A DNA stretch of 64,000 nt from Rhynchopus sp. YZ270_cl-10 (GCA_964035575.1 OZ037930.1:558001-622000), one strand, 5' to 3'; shown: positions 41,265-52,470, numbered from the stretch's first letter. Made by a program: numbers and translations. Notes: generated by a model from the sequence alone, not told the origin.

Positions 41265-42334
41265 TAAGAAGTCTCCCTACAACTGAGCAGGCAATTTGTT
41301 GCCACTAATTTTTTTTTTTTTGTTCCTTCCTGGCTGTAGTCAGGTTCAGATTCTAATTACACTGCGTGTAAGGAAAAGAGAGAGAAAAGAAAGAAAAACT
41401 GGAAAGACTGGAAACCCTTATTTCAAAAAGACAAAAATAGAAGGGAGGGCGGAAAGATCCATTGAAGTGTAGGTGTAGGTGTAGACCCTATGTGGAGGTT
41501 TGTCAGGAAAGCAGAAGAAAATCTTAAATTCATCCGGTTCATTTCAGTCAAAAAAATAATAATTATGTCGGTATGGACAAGAAGCAGTCGGTAATACAAC
41601 TTAGAGCCAAGGTTTTTTTTTTGTAACAGGGTTTAAAAAAAAAAGCTTTCAATAGAAAAAGAAAGATGAAAACGAAAAGAGAAAAAGGTTTTTTTTTGGC
41701 AGTGTGACCCTAAGCCTCTCACGACTAGTCATCCAAACAAACCAAAACCTGAAGAGGGGAAAGAAAAATATTGAAGGCAACTTTTGTTGCTTATTTACAC
41801 CGTTTTTTCCTTTTGGCAGAGTTAGTTGGCGTTTTTTGTTGTGTCGACAATCGCCTAAGAACCCACTTGGGGCTAATAGGGTCGAGTACTCAATGTTGGC
41901 CGAAGCCTTTTGCAATACGCAAGGTCTCGACGTCAGTCGTCCAGAACCTTTTGAGAGCAGCTTTAAAATAGAAAACGACTTCAGGATATGACAGTTAAAT
42001 GAAACAAAGAAAACACCTTTTCGTTTATCGCACCGCAAAAAGGTTTGTGTTTTTTCACTGATGAATGTGAGTGATGTTAGTGGAAAAAACAATACGCTAA
42101 AGCGGGCACGCACCATCCGTCGTTTTCCATTTATATTCGTCAATGCTTGATAACACAGAAAAAAAAAATGCGTAAAAACAGCACACCTCATTCCTAAGAG
42201 TGTGGAGAGGAGATCTGAGGAGAGATCAAGAGAAGTATTGAATGAATGAAGTGAAAAGTGCAAAATGCCTAACGAAACGAACGCAGGCACACACACCACT
42301 CTGTATTTGGGTGGGTGGAAAAAAAATAATAATT
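41265..42334. other. Gene-free stretch with short repeats
   Basis: Contains gcagtcggtaatacaactta near 41585 (related to 45048 and 62525) and tgttgtgtcgacaatcgcct near 41840 (related to 48083, 55650 and 59232). A tcaatgttggccgaagcc stretch near 41890 recurs near 59298. No gene. Confidence 0.5.
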
Positions 42335-42420
42335 TCGACTTGAAATACAACAACCCGCCCGTGACAGTGTACCTTGGTACATGACCGGGGTGTACTGGGG
42401 GTGGACCCCTAACCATGCCC
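42335..42420. repeat. ACAGTGTACC repeat family copy
   Basis: Pattern: gacttgaaatacaa, then cgtgacagtgtacc, then gaccggggtgtac, then gggtggaccc and aaccatgc. Other copies: 45136-45248, 52608-52696 and 55930-56050, with fragments at 20613-20662 and 57309-57352. Confidence 0.75.
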
Positions 42421-42610
42421 ACAAGAGAACAGTTTGTAACACTGCTCCGACACAAAGTTGGACGGGGGAGGGGGAAGGGAAAATACAACAAAAACATTGA
42501 ACAGTGATTCAATTAACATCGGAGGAGATTAAAAAACCCCTACAACTTTTGTAACTACGGATGTCCAACCGTTGTCTCTTCGTCTTTTATCATTTGGGTG
42601 GCTTTTTTTT

Positions 42611-43624
42611 GCCCCCCCCCCGTTTCAAATCACGAAACATTTTTCCGCGGCAAAGACAATTTTCAGGTTAAAAAAAAAAAAAAAAAAAAATTTCCCCCTG
42701 ACCAGGGTTCTATACAGCATTCCGCCCACGAGGGGCTGGCTCGGTCAGAATCGGTTTGACTCGGTCAGCCCAAAAAAAAAATTTCCCCCCTCCACAGGGA
42801 ATTATATAGGTTTTGGGGTTTTTCGCTGAAACTCGGTCGAGCCCGGGTCCCCAACCTAGCTCAAGTTGGGGGCCTCCGGCGGAATGTGAGAATTCCTCGG
42901 TTATCCAACTGCGGAGTTCGGCACTTCATTGAAGCAATTCGTGCACCAGGCACAAGTGGTACACGAATTGTCTGTAGCCTCAGTACATTTATAACAAAGA
43001 AAGGGCGGTCACGGCACCCAAAGCGAAGCCACGGTACGCAACATTTCTAAAAAAAAGTTGACACAAAACGGCACTGTCGCTGGTAATTGTGGTCAGCTTC
43101 CGTAATTTTACTCCCCTGTTTTTCTAAAACGAAAGTTTCTGGCGAAGCCACGGTACGCAACATTTCTAAAAATTGCGCTTAAAATTGCACATTTTTACTG
43201 CAAAAGTATATCATGGGAAGGGTGGGTTGCAATCTTGCGCCGCAGGCGCACGGTACGCTACTTTTATTATTTCGCCATGCTGCATGCTTCCTTTTCCTTC
43301 GGCGTTTGACCAATTGAGTCGCGTTCTGGCTGTGACGGGGTCACTTTGTTCATGAGGCCATTTCTGGTCACTCTCAGAGGCTCGTGGGAGGTACCAAAAT
43401 TTCCACCCCAAGATTTGGAAAAAAAATCTGAGATTTATAAAAAAAAAAAAAAAAAACGGCTGACCGAGTCAACGTCTGACTCGGTCAGACCGACCGAGTG
43501 ACCGGGCCTATATAGAACCCTGCCTGACAGGGCCTGTGCTCGAAAAAAAATTTTTTTTTTCTTACCAGCTGAAAAATGTCTTTGCCAAAAAAAAATGTTT
43601 CGTGATTTGAAACGGGGGGGGGGC
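42611..43624. mobile_element. 1-kb element with about 100-bp inverted ends
   Basis: Left 42611-42715 and right 43520-43624 are inverted: GCCCCCCCCCGTTTCAAATC start, then acgaaacattttt, caaagaca and cagggttctata. Near both ends are ctcggtcag motifs. The interior contains the full repeat 42973-43187. Flanked by T/A runs, so no target duplication can be read. No ORF. Confidence 0.75.
42973..43187. repeat. GCGAAGCCACGG repeat, second full copy
   Basis: Aligns throughout with 9239-9462; differences are scattered substitutions and a missing ggttcctg near the left copy of the internal duplicate. Confidence 0.8.
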
Positions 43625-43649
43625 AAAAAAAATTCACCCATTTATATTT

Positions 43650-43694
43650 GATAAATTGTTGGAGTAGTGTTGCCACAGTTTGTGCAATCTCCAC
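43650..43694 (-). repeat. Micro-repeat family 2 copy (short)
   Basis: Contains ataaattgttggagtagtgt then tgccacagtttgtgcaatct; lacks the gtagttgcctcgg segment. Confidence 0.75.
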
Positions 43695-44624
43695 ATGTAT
43701 TTTTTGATTGTGGGGGCAAGTGCTCCCAAAATTCTACCTTTAGTTTTTATCCCACCACGCTTCAAAGATCACTGTATTTTTTTTGTCGGAAGGAGAAAAA
43801 GCATTTAAGAAACCCGAGAAATTAGAAGTTTTTTTGGAAACAAAAAGAGAGAAAAGAAAGAGCTTAGAAAGAAGATAGAAAACGAGGAATGAAAAAGAAA
43901 GCCTTCCGAAAGCAAACCATCGATATACGCTCTCGCAACGATGGATACTACACACACACAAATACATGAACTCCCCCCCTTTCTTTATGCCATGTGTGAT
44001 TCTTTTTTGCTGATACAACGAAGGCTTTCAACAGAGAGAGAAAAACAAAGCAGCAGGAAAAAAATTTGAAAGAAAAAAATCAACATGTGCTGTCTGTGTA
44101 GTCCATAACAAGAACAGAGAAACTGTCCCCGCCACGTAGAACAAAAAAACGTGGTGGCAGTACCGGGGTAAAGTGCTTGCACTAAACGGGTCTACACCTG
44201 TAGGTAATCCCGAATACTCTTCAGATGCGCTTTTTTTTTTTTTTTTTTTTTTTGGCCAGGCCGTTTTTTCATCCATTTGCGGCCTCGCTAAATTGCATGG
44301 AGTACACCTCATTTGCAGACACATCCAAGCATGTCCTTAAATCCGGGAAAAATCAGGATTTTTCTGATTTTTAAATCTCAAAATTTTCTTATAGAAAAAA
44401 AAATTTTCGCGCTGCGCGCGAAAATTTTTCGCGCACAACAGGAGAAGATATTTTTTGTTGTTGTAGGCCCGCAGTGCGCGGTGGTCACATTTTTCTCCCC
44501 ACCACAGTGCCTTATCCAAGAATCAGGTTTCAAGATTTTTGGGGTCAGTTTGTGTTTCCCCCAAGATGTTTTTCAGTTCTGACCAGCGAAGACATTGGGA
44601 ACATAGGGAACTGTATTTTATTTT
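43695..44624. other. Gene-free stretch
   Basis: T-run of 23 near 44231 and a hairpin aaaattttcgcgc...gcgcgaaaattttt near 44400. No gene. Confidence 0.4.
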
Positions 44625-44812
44625 CCTTTTGCGGAGCAAAAGGAATAACACAAAATGGCGCCGCAGGCGAAAAAATAATAGGGTACGGTGTAAAATGTAG
44701 CTTTTTACACTACAGAGTCAGTCAACGACCCCTTTTTTGCGGAGCAAAAAAGTAAAAAATAATGGCGCCGCAGGCAAAAAAAATTGGGGGACAGCTGGGA
44801 TTTCACGGTGCG
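44625..44812. repeat. Two-unit GCGGAGCAAAA/GGCGCCGCAGGC repeat, second copy
   Basis: Same order as 22288-22440, including gggtacggtgtaaaa between the two units. The intervening spacer is longer here (tttttacactacagagtca). Confidence 0.75.
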
Positions 44813-45135
44813 GTCAGTAACTCAGTTCCCCAGGGTACTCCCGTGGTTCAACCACTGTTCTACCAGGAAATTATTCCGACCTCCCTAAAAAAGACACTGC
44901 CCCATATCCATACGAAAATTTATTCACCGGCAAAAATAAAATTTTCTTATAAAATTTTCTTATAGAAAATCCTGAATCCTAAATCCGATTTAGAGGACAG
45001 CATGGACACATCTACAAAAAAAAAGAAAATTTTATGTTGGAAAAAAACAAGTAGTCGGTAATGCAATCGAGCCAAGGTTTTTTTTGTAACGAAGGGATGC
45101 CACACATTTGTGGGACAAAAGGAAAAAAAACAAAA

Positions 45136-45248
45136 AGTTGACTTGAAATACATGACAGTGTACCTTTGGTACAATGACCGGGGTGTACCGGGGGGTGTGG
45201 ACACCCCAACCCATGCAGTCCTACAATCCATTTTGTGGTTTACATCTG
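45136..45248. repeat. ACAGTGTACC repeat family copy
   Basis: Near-full copy, ending cagtcctacaatccatttt then tggtttacatctg; 80-90% like 55930-56050. Confidence 0.8.
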
Positions 45249-46181
45249 CACAACAAAATGGCGCCACAACGGGGCAGTAAGGGGGAAATGGGTTAGGGGG
45301 GAATATTGGGGAAGGGAAAGACGAACAGAAGTTTGTAATGATTACGTAGTACTCTATTGTGGAGCCCTCTTGGGGTGTACAGGGTACAAATATAGAAGGA
45401 GGCCATAAAGGGAAGGGGGAAACGAAAACTGTCTTTTTTCAGCCCTGATTTGTGGGGAAAAAGATCAAGAAAACGTTGACAAAAAAAAAATTTTTGACAT
45501 GCCTTCATCTGCATATCTTCAAATTTCCCCAAATGAACTCCCTTTTAAAAAAAGGGGTAAAGCAAGGAAGGGCACAAATGCAATTGCATCCTTTTTGGTT
45601 TTTTTGTTTGAGACTCTGTTGGATTAGTGCACGCTCTTCCTACGGCTACACAAAAAAGTAGTTGTGGACCAATTTTTCTGCCAACATCAAAAAATTCAAA
45701 CAAATAAAAATACTGACTGATCGGGTACACGACGGTGAAGGTAAATGACCACCTCACCTGTCGTCAAGGTAGAGAGAATGAGGGGGGGTGGGGTGGGGGC
45801 AAAAATAAAAAAGAGAATTTTCTTCTTTGTGACTGTACCTCCTTTGGGCACATCATCGAAAAATTCAAACAAAAAAAAAAATTGAAAGATGTGGTTTGGT
45901 CATCTTAAAATGTAAAGGGTGGAGACGTGCAGGACACAGCGAAGTCGTAATACAATTTATTAAAGCGCCTACCGTCTTCTGCTGGTAAATGTCCTACAAA
46001 AGAATATGCGTATTTATGTTTATCTGTTTTGGCTGCATACCATCTAAGAACGGCGCCATCTCTATCCCTAGGCATACCCCGAAGGTAAATTCGGTTGGCC
46101 TCCACGCAATTTATTTTTTCCTTGTTTTCTTTCTGTTATGTTGTATGGGCTTGTCCGCGGACACAAGTTTTTTTTTTTTTT
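45249..46181. other. Gene-free stretch
   Basis: A/T-rich, G-run-containing DNA; no gene or known element recognised. Confidence 0.4.
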
Positions 46182-46242
46182 GAAAAATTGTTGGAGTAGT
46201 GTAGTTGCCTCGGTTGTGCTGCCACAGTTGTGCAATCTCCAC
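46182..46242 (-). repeat. Micro-repeat family 2 copy
   Basis: Preceded by a T-run of 14; gaaaaattgttggagtagtg, tagttgcctcggttgtgct, gccacagttgtgcaatctcc. Confidence 0.85.
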
Positions 46243-48111
46243 TTTTCCTCCTTTTTTTTTCTCCGTTCGGCACGGGACAAGAGGGGTAAGATTTGAGGAG
46301 ACAAAATATTGTTTTGCTTCCAACGGGGTTTTTCTGGTCTTTCTCATCGGACACTGGATACCCCTTAAAATGAACGAGGATTTTCGTATGAGAACAAGAC
46401 TTGGGGGGGGATTTTTGGGTTTTTATGAAGTTTTTATTACTTTTTTTTCTTTCTGCTCTTTGTTTGGGGGGGGGGGGGGGGGGGGGTGTGTGTTTGATGT
46501 TATTTCGTGTTAGGTTTGCTTTTCTTTTTCGTATGAACAAAGACTTTGGGGAAGGGAAATAACTTTAGGGGGGAAAGCTGGTAAAATGATTGATACCCCG
46601 TCTTTTACAGTGTATAACACCTTACACAGGTCCATTGAGAAAAAAGGGGAGGGGAGGGATGGTGATGTCCACGGCGGACCAGTCAGGGGGACCACTATTG
46701 GCTCTACTAGCCCAAAAGACTAGTCCTTTACAACGAGTGTTACACCAGTAACACGATTAGTTAGTAGATTCACCAAGATTTCCCCTCTTTTCTTAGGGGG
46801 AAAAAAAAAAAAGACCCGATCCAAAAAAAAATCTTGGTACGCTGTAAAACAAATAAACTTACCACTCTACAACGATTCAGATCAGATAGCCTTTTTATCT
46901 CCTCGTTTTTTTTTTTGTTGGAATTTCAACTTTTTTTTTTGGGAGGGGAATTCGTAAACTTTATAAAAAAAAGTGCTTCTTTCTATTTTTGCTTTCGCTA
47001 TTTCTCTACACAAAATAACCCACTTCTTAGCACCACAAAGACAAAAAAGGAAAACAAAATTTGTAAGATGAAAGTGCCTTCACGTGCAGACACATCTTAA
47101 AAAAAAGGGGTAAATATAGCGTGGTTTAGGTGCTGTATTTTCAGGGCAATATTTGAAAAAAGAGAGAACAAAAAAAAAAAGACAAAACAAAATATGGCAT
47201 TATGCACGAACGGAAACGAGGCAACGTCTCGGTACGACGTTTTCCCCTCTCACAAGGAAGCTCTCCTTTCGTCACCTTTAAAAAAAAAAAAAAATCGAAA
47301 GATAAATGTGCCTCTCGGGCAAATGGGCAAATAATTGGGGGACGAAAAACGTGCCTCAAATACACAAAACAACAAAACGAGAAGAATTCTTAAAAAAACA
47401 CAACTTGTCCCTTCATAATTAAACAACAAAAAAAATGTGGGGGATTTCATGGATGAAAATGGTGGCGAAATCCCCCGGAGAGAGTCATCCCCTCTAACAG
47501 TGCTTATTATGGTAAAAAAGGTAAGAAAAGGAAAACTGGTAAGGATGTGCCTCTTGTGCATGTGTACACATCTTACACGAAGGTGAAGTAACTGACTTGG
47601 TTTCGTAGTTTTACTTGTTTCACCGTAATCCAACAATAAAACCATAAAACCAAAAACCAAAAACCAAGCCATTTCCTTTACCTTCGTGTGGTAAGGTGTA
47701 AGTGCCTCTTGTGCATGTACAGACACATCTTTTAAGTTTCAAAAAAAAAAAAAAAAAATGGAGTATGTAAGATGAACCTAAACCTGAGCCTAAGCCTGTC
47801 TCACCCACTGTGCTTCGTCACTAAAAATTGTGAAAAGAATTGTGAAAAAAAAGAGTACAAAAAAAAAAATTGTTCCAAAAGGAACGCTAGGAAATTTTGA
47901 CAAGGAAATAAACTAGAAGAAGGATCACTTTGCTTGGTTACTTTGAGGGGAAAAGAACGCAAGGCTGTTATCGCATAAGAAAATGCTTTGGGGTGGGCGA
48001 AGTGGGGGAAAGCCTGACACACAGAATAAATAAAATCGCTAACGTTCGCCAAACAACTCATAAGAGTCACTCTGGGGTTTTTGTTGTTTCGACAATCACC
48101 TGCTAGTGCAG
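46243..48111. other. Gene-free stretch dense in 40-bp micro-repeats
   Basis: Contains a G-run of about 22 (46466-46487). At least four copies of a short imperfect palindrome (agatg-aa-gtgcctctcgtgcac-acatctt pattern) lie near 47065, 47300, 47545 and 47700. A related gtaagatgaacctaaacctg form is at 47766. No gene supported. Confidence 0.5.
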
Positions 48112-48223
48112 GATCTGATCTGATCTGATCTGATCTGATCTGATCTGATCTGATCTGATCTGATCTGATCTGATCTGATCTGATCTGATCTGATCTGATC
48201 TGATCTGATCTGATCTGATCTGA
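48112..48223. repeat. (GATCT)n microsatellite, about 22 units
   Basis: Perfect pentamer array starting inside the phrase cctgctagtgcaggatctg. A second copy of that phrase at about 55666 has a single ggatctg, so the array probably grew from it. Confidence 0.95.
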
Positions 48224-49194
48224 GTTTGATCTGTGCTCAATGCAGCCCGAAGGCTAATGTACTTTACCCCTCTCTTTGCGAGCTATCTGCAGAACGTTTT
48301 GTGAACCTTCGTGAGACAGTTGCCCCTCCATATGCCCAATGCCACAATAAAAAGAAAGATCAGTTTATATGATGAACGTAAGCCTTCTCGTTGCTTAAAT
48401 CACCTTCACAATGGTTATCTTATAATTAAAAGACGGGATAATTTCTCAAATATTTGGAGGGCAAAAAAAAGATTAAAATTTGAAAGAATTGATGGAGCTG
48501 TCTCTCGGCATCTTCACCTTTTGTTTTTTTCAAAATAAAAAAAACAGCAACAACAACGGGGATGAAAGAGAAACGTGACCGTGCATATCCACACAGTCGC
48601 CTAATTTTATTTTCTTCGCATTTTTTTTGGTAAAAAAATTTTATTGTCGGAATAGTGTATTTGCCTCTGTCGTTGCCACACGTGCATGTGACAATTTCCC
48701 CCCCAGGCAAAGCCCTTCGGCAAAAAGTTTTTTTTAAAATAAATGGTAAACACTGATGGGTGGGAGGGGGGGAAAATGGCTCAGTTAGTGAAGTGCTGAA
48801 AAACGCTCCAAAAAAGAGAAAAAAAAAAAATGGGCGAAAAATCGTACCCTTTTCAAGATTTTCTTCAAAAATAAAAATAAAAATAAACGTAAGCAGGGGG
48901 AACTGAACTGTTGTGCGTTTTGCTTTTTTTTTTTGTCAACAGATGTTTCAAAACAGAAGAAAGCTTCCCCTCAATACAAAATATAGTTTCTCACAAAAAA
49001 GAAAAATAAAAAATAAAAGTTGTCTGATGAATGTGCCTCTCGTGCACACAACATCTTTAAAAAAGAGAAAGAGGATGGATGAGGAATGTAAATGTTTTTT
49101 TTTTTTTTGTTTTTTTTTTGATTTTGATTTTGACTTTGTTGAGTCCCACAGCCGTAAAGATGGCTTCTCGGAGAGAAGAAAATGAAACATGTGA
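48224..49194. other. Gene-free stretch
   Basis: Includes a family-2 micro-repeat variant (48641-48700), a tgatgaatgtgcctctcgtg micro-repeat near 49023 and T-runs. No gene. Confidence 0.45.
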
Positions 49195-49316
49195 TGGTGT
49201 TCCCGAAAGGGCCCATATTGACAGGTCCTTGACACAAGGTTTACAGGGGAAAATGACACACCCCCCCTATATTGACATGTCGTTGACATGTCCCCGACAG
49301 CAGATCGGTAACACCA
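49195..49316. mobile_element. TGGTG...CACCA element, diverged copy
   Basis: 122 bp; TGGTGTTCCCG and CGGTAACACCA ends; flanks tgtga and tgtaa agree at four of five positions. The interior has attgacaggtccttgac and ttgacatgtcgttgac motifs as in 39436-39556. Confidence 0.7.
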
Positions 49317-49772
49317 TGTAAAGTTTTTAAAAAAGGAACCATCACCATTATATTTCTTTTGAACAACAAAAGAGGTTTCAGATCCCTCAGGTATGTCCAT
49401 CTCCTCTCTCCCCTCTGTGTGTGACCAAAATTTTGGTTTTTTTTTTACATAAAGTTGGCGCCATTTGCCAGAGCAATCAAATAAACCCACAAAATAAAAC
49501 AAGAAAAGGATACCAGTAAGAAAAGAATAGAACCCCCCTCCTCCCGCTCCTCCCGCTCCTTCATATGATGAAGATGCGATGCAGCACATATGAAGACCGA
49601 CGGATTGCCTCCAAAAAACCGCGATTTTTTTTTGTTGCATTTTCCCGGAGCAATCCCAGCTCTATGGTGGGGTCAATTCAAAAGAGAGAAAAAAAAAGGC
49701 CAAAATTTAGCCTTCAAAAATTCACTAATATTTTCCTGTAAAAAAAGGGGGGGTCATTTTTGCCCACCATGT
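49317..49772. other. Gene-free stretch
   Basis: A/T-rich; cctcccgctcctcccgctcc duplication near 49540. No gene. Confidence 0.4.
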
Positions 49773-49879
49773 TTGGACCATCTATGATCGTCTCCGTGAG
49801 ACACTCAACAGGCTGTGTGAGCCTGTGAGAGCTTACTGAGAGCTAGAAAAAAATCTCACCCCGTTCATAGATGGCCCAA
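49773..49879. mobile_element. 107-bp TTGGRCCATCTATGA inverted-repeat element
   Basis: Ends match at 14 of 15 positions; a possible 3-bp flank duplication TGT. The interior contains gtgagcctgtgagagctt. Confidence 0.55.
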
Positions 49880-50135
49880 TGTTGTGATAATCATGTAAAA
49901 ATTTCGGAGAGGATATATTTTTTTTGTTATTGACAAATCACTTTACGCCCGCTGGTCGATATCTGTTACGCAATGCCGGCTAAAGCCCTTTTTTTGTACT
50001 AACGGAAGTAGTAGACTCAGATTGTCGCTTTTATATCTTTGTTTTTAAAAATAAGATCACACACCACTTCCCTTGCAACCTCGTGGGTGGGTAGCATGAA
50101 GCAAAACAAAACAAAACAAAACAAATGTTTTTTTT

Positions 50136-50185
50136 TTGAAAACTTGGTTGTTTTAGTGTAGACACCCGAAGATGAACTCCACTAT
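50136..50185 (-). repeat. Micro-repeat family 1 copy
   Basis: T-run then gaaaacttggttgttttagt and acccgaagatgaactccact. Preceded by an (AAAAC)n run. Confidence 0.85.
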
Positions 50186-50276
50186 TTTTTTTCTTTGAAA
50201 GATGAATGAGCCTCTGAGGGCACACAACACAATCTCTCAAAGCAAGCCCCCCCACGCCTATTTACATACACGACAA

Positions 50277-50355
50277 GTAAATGACATGACATGTGCCTTT
50301 TACGTGTAAAATGACATGTGTTTTACATGTAAAAAGCATATGTCATGTCGTTTAC
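50277..50355. repeat. 79-bp imperfect palindrome with GACATG words
   Basis: Starts GTAAATGACATGACATG and ends CATGTCGTTTAC; internal acgtgtaaaatgacatgtg and ttttacatgtaaaa form smaller hairpins. Confidence 0.7.
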
Positions 50356-50369
50356 TTCACCGTCGTATA

Positions 50370-50432
50370 GGGAAGGCTCGTTTTTCCATTCATTGTTACA
50401 AAGTAACAATAAATGGAAAAACGAGCCTTCCC
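50370..50432. mobile_element. 63-bp palindrome of the GGGAAGGCTCG family
   Basis: Equals the two inverted ends of the 18855-19214 element joined with almost no interior. Two mismatches in 63 bp. Flanks do not show a clear duplication. Confidence 0.75.
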
Positions 50433-50499
50433 CTAGTTTTACCGAAAATAATAAGAAACCCCCGAAAGACGGAACCACCTCAAAAAGGGGCCGCTTTTT

Positions 50500-50548
50500 T
50501 TGAAAACTTGGTTGTATTAGTTTAGCCACCCTAGAGTGTGCTCCTATA
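50500..50548 (-). repeat. Micro-repeat family 1 copy
   Basis: T-run then gaaaacttggttgtattagt and gtgtgctcc. Confidence 0.85.
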
Positions 50549-50669
50549 TATTTTTTGGTTACATTCTGCACAAAAAAAAATCCTAGATTTTTCTCACACT
50601 TAAAAATGGCCAAATATAGGCTGTAAGCCCTGAGGGCTCAAAAACCGAATTTAATCATTCGAAAATATG

Positions 50670-50896
50670 TCGTCAGGCCAGTGTCCTTAACGATGCTGCC
50701 ACACCCTGAGGGGGAGGTGTGCTGTCTGTAAACCCTGTGTGGCAAACGGGGAGGTGACCTCCGTAAAACGGCAACCCGCACGTCCTAGATGTGACAAACG
50801 GCACCAGCTGGGACACGGTCCCGGGTTTACTCTGGATAGAACAAAAAAGAGCGGCCACACTGCCTCGGCAGCGCTAAAGAGACGAGAGTGAATACC

Positions 50897-50936
<40 letters not shown>
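50670..50936 (+). other. GC-richer unit ending in a 38-base A-run
   Basis: About 230 bp of mixed-composition sequence (gtgtggcaaacggggaggtg, cggcaccagctgggacacgg) runs directly into the longest A-run of the window (about 50899-50936). The layout fits a 3'-tailed retroposed copy on the plus strand. No other copy in the window and no ORF recognised. Confidence 0.4.
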
Positions 50937-50937
<1 letters not shown>

Positions 50938-51130
50938 GGGGTCGAAATGTAAATAGTAGCTGATGTATCTTAGGCGTGGGGGGGTTTTTATAAAAAATAA
51001 GTTCAAGCAAAAACGCAATAAAAATGAATAAAAAAAAAAGAAAGCATCACTAAACGAAGAGTATAAAAGAAAATCAAAAAAAGTATTCTGAGCAAAAAAT
51101 CAAACAAAAAAAAAACTTTTAAAAAAAGAT

Positions 51131-51232
51131 CCACTTAATTTTGCCTGAAAAAAATGGGCGGTGTTTCAACACCAAAAAAAACTCCATCAAAAACTCCTCC
51201 AAACACACCAAATTTCAGGCAAAATCAGGTGG
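51131..51232. mobile_element. 102-bp CCACYTRATTTTGCCTGAAA element
   Basis: Inverted ends of 20 bp differing at two positions; interior of gtgtttcaacaccaaa and actccatcaaaaactcctcc type. Related to 41152-41264 and more distantly 20148-20245. Confidence 0.75.
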
Positions 51233-51519
51233 AATATCTCACCTCACTGACACATTTTTTTTTAAACACAAATCACACAAAAAAATTCCCTCCGCGAAAA
51301 ATAAATAAAGAAACATCAATCGCCCAACCCTCTCCCAACCCCTACCAAAAAAGATCGGGTATTTTGTACGCTCAAAACCGAAAAAACAAAAGACGAAAAA
51401 AAGAAGGACAAAAAAAAAAAAACTGAAATAATGGTTGGTGTGGATAATTGAGAGTACTCAAAGAAACAAGCATTTTTTCTGTCTTTCAATCCGTTTTTTT
51501 GTTCCCCGCAGCGCCTCCC

Positions 51520-51619
51520 CTCCGCCTCCGCCTCCGCCTCCGCCTCCGCCTCCGCCTCCGCCTCCGCCTCCGCCTCCGCCTCCGCCTCCGCCTCCGCCTC
51601 CGCCTCCGCCTCCGCCTCC
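51520..51619. repeat. (CGCCTC)n hexanucleotide array, about 16 units
   Basis: Near-perfect array ending about 30 bp beyond the stop codon of the gene at 51652. Its open frames (Pro-, Arg- or Ala/Glu-repeat peptides) are artefacts. Confidence 0.95.
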
Positions 51620-51651
51620 AATCTTCAGACTGAATTATTTTCAAAAATAAA

Positions 51652-52155
51652 TCATTCAGAACACGAAGATTCATCATCATCATCCTCCCACGACATGGAG
51701 CATGGGTCGTGCCTTGCGAAGCATGAGATGCATGCAGTATGCGGCACTGCGATGATGTTGTCCTCACAGCTCAGCTCGGTTCCATCAAAGGTGAATTCAC
51801 ATGATACAGAGAGATCCATCGACTTTTGAGTGCTGTAAAAGTCTTCATTTTCATCATCAGAAGCATAACCATCTGTTGAAAACGGCGCGGAGAGGAGCGT
51901 CTCCGAGGACTTCTCGACCTCTAATTCATCCTCCTGCGTCCGTACCCATAACGCATGCTGCGCACTGAACTTCTGCATTCTATCGCTCTGCCGCTTGCAC
52001 GGAGACACATTGTTCCCCCCCTTTTTCAACTCCTCCAAAGTACTCAGCCCCGTCGCTTTCGCATTCACCACATCTGCAAGAAGACAAACCTGAGGGGTGC
52101 TTTTTGTATCAACCCCCGAAAACACAGTGTTCGGCCTTGAGAGTGCAGCAAGCAT
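51652..52155 (-). CDS. Hypothetical acidic protein (167 aa)
   Basis: Starts MLAALSRPNTVFSGVDT and ends WEDDDDESSCSE. The frame is open further upstream, but that part consists of pyrimidine-run translation and a copy of the ACAGTGTACC repeat, so the internal Met at 52155 is preferred. It lies directly after a T/C-rich stretch, as seen before other starts in this window. The body contains ELKKGGNNVSPCKRQSDRMQ and an acidic C-terminal half with ASDDENEDFYSTQ. No recognised domain, signal or membrane segment. Composition is more protein-like than the surrounding desert. Function unknown. Confidence 0.5.
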   Translation of the reverse strand: MLAALSRPNTVFSGVDTKSTPQVCLLADVVNAKATGLSTLEELKKGGNNVSPCKRQSDRMQKFSAQHALWVRTQEDELEVEKSSETLLSAPFSTDGYASDDENEDFYSTQKSMDLSVSCEFTFDGTELSCEDNIIAVPHTACISCFARHDPCSMSWEDDDDESSCSE

Positions 52156-52470
52156 AGGGGAAAAAAAAAATGAGAGAGAAGAGAGAAGGGAAGGGAAGGG
52201 AAGGAGTGATAGGAAGTGGTAGAAAAAAAAGGGTGTGGGTTTTGTACAAAAAAAAGGAGGGGAGATGGGAGGAAAAAGTGTTTTGTGGGAGGGGGGTTGT
52301 GTGTGTTCTGTAGAGGCTTGTTGGAAATGGAGGTGGCGGGGGGGAAAAGAGGTTGGAGAGGGCTGAATTCCCTCACATTCGTGTGGGATGGGGTGGCCCA
52401 TCCTATTATTTCTATTTTTCAAAAAAACGTACAAAGGGAAGAGGGAGAGAAATAAGCCGTTTTTTTTAGT

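Noticed and set aside
51435-51767. Open frames giving Pro-, Arg- or Ala/Glu-repeat peptides
   Set aside because: Produced by the CGCCTC hexanucleotide array.
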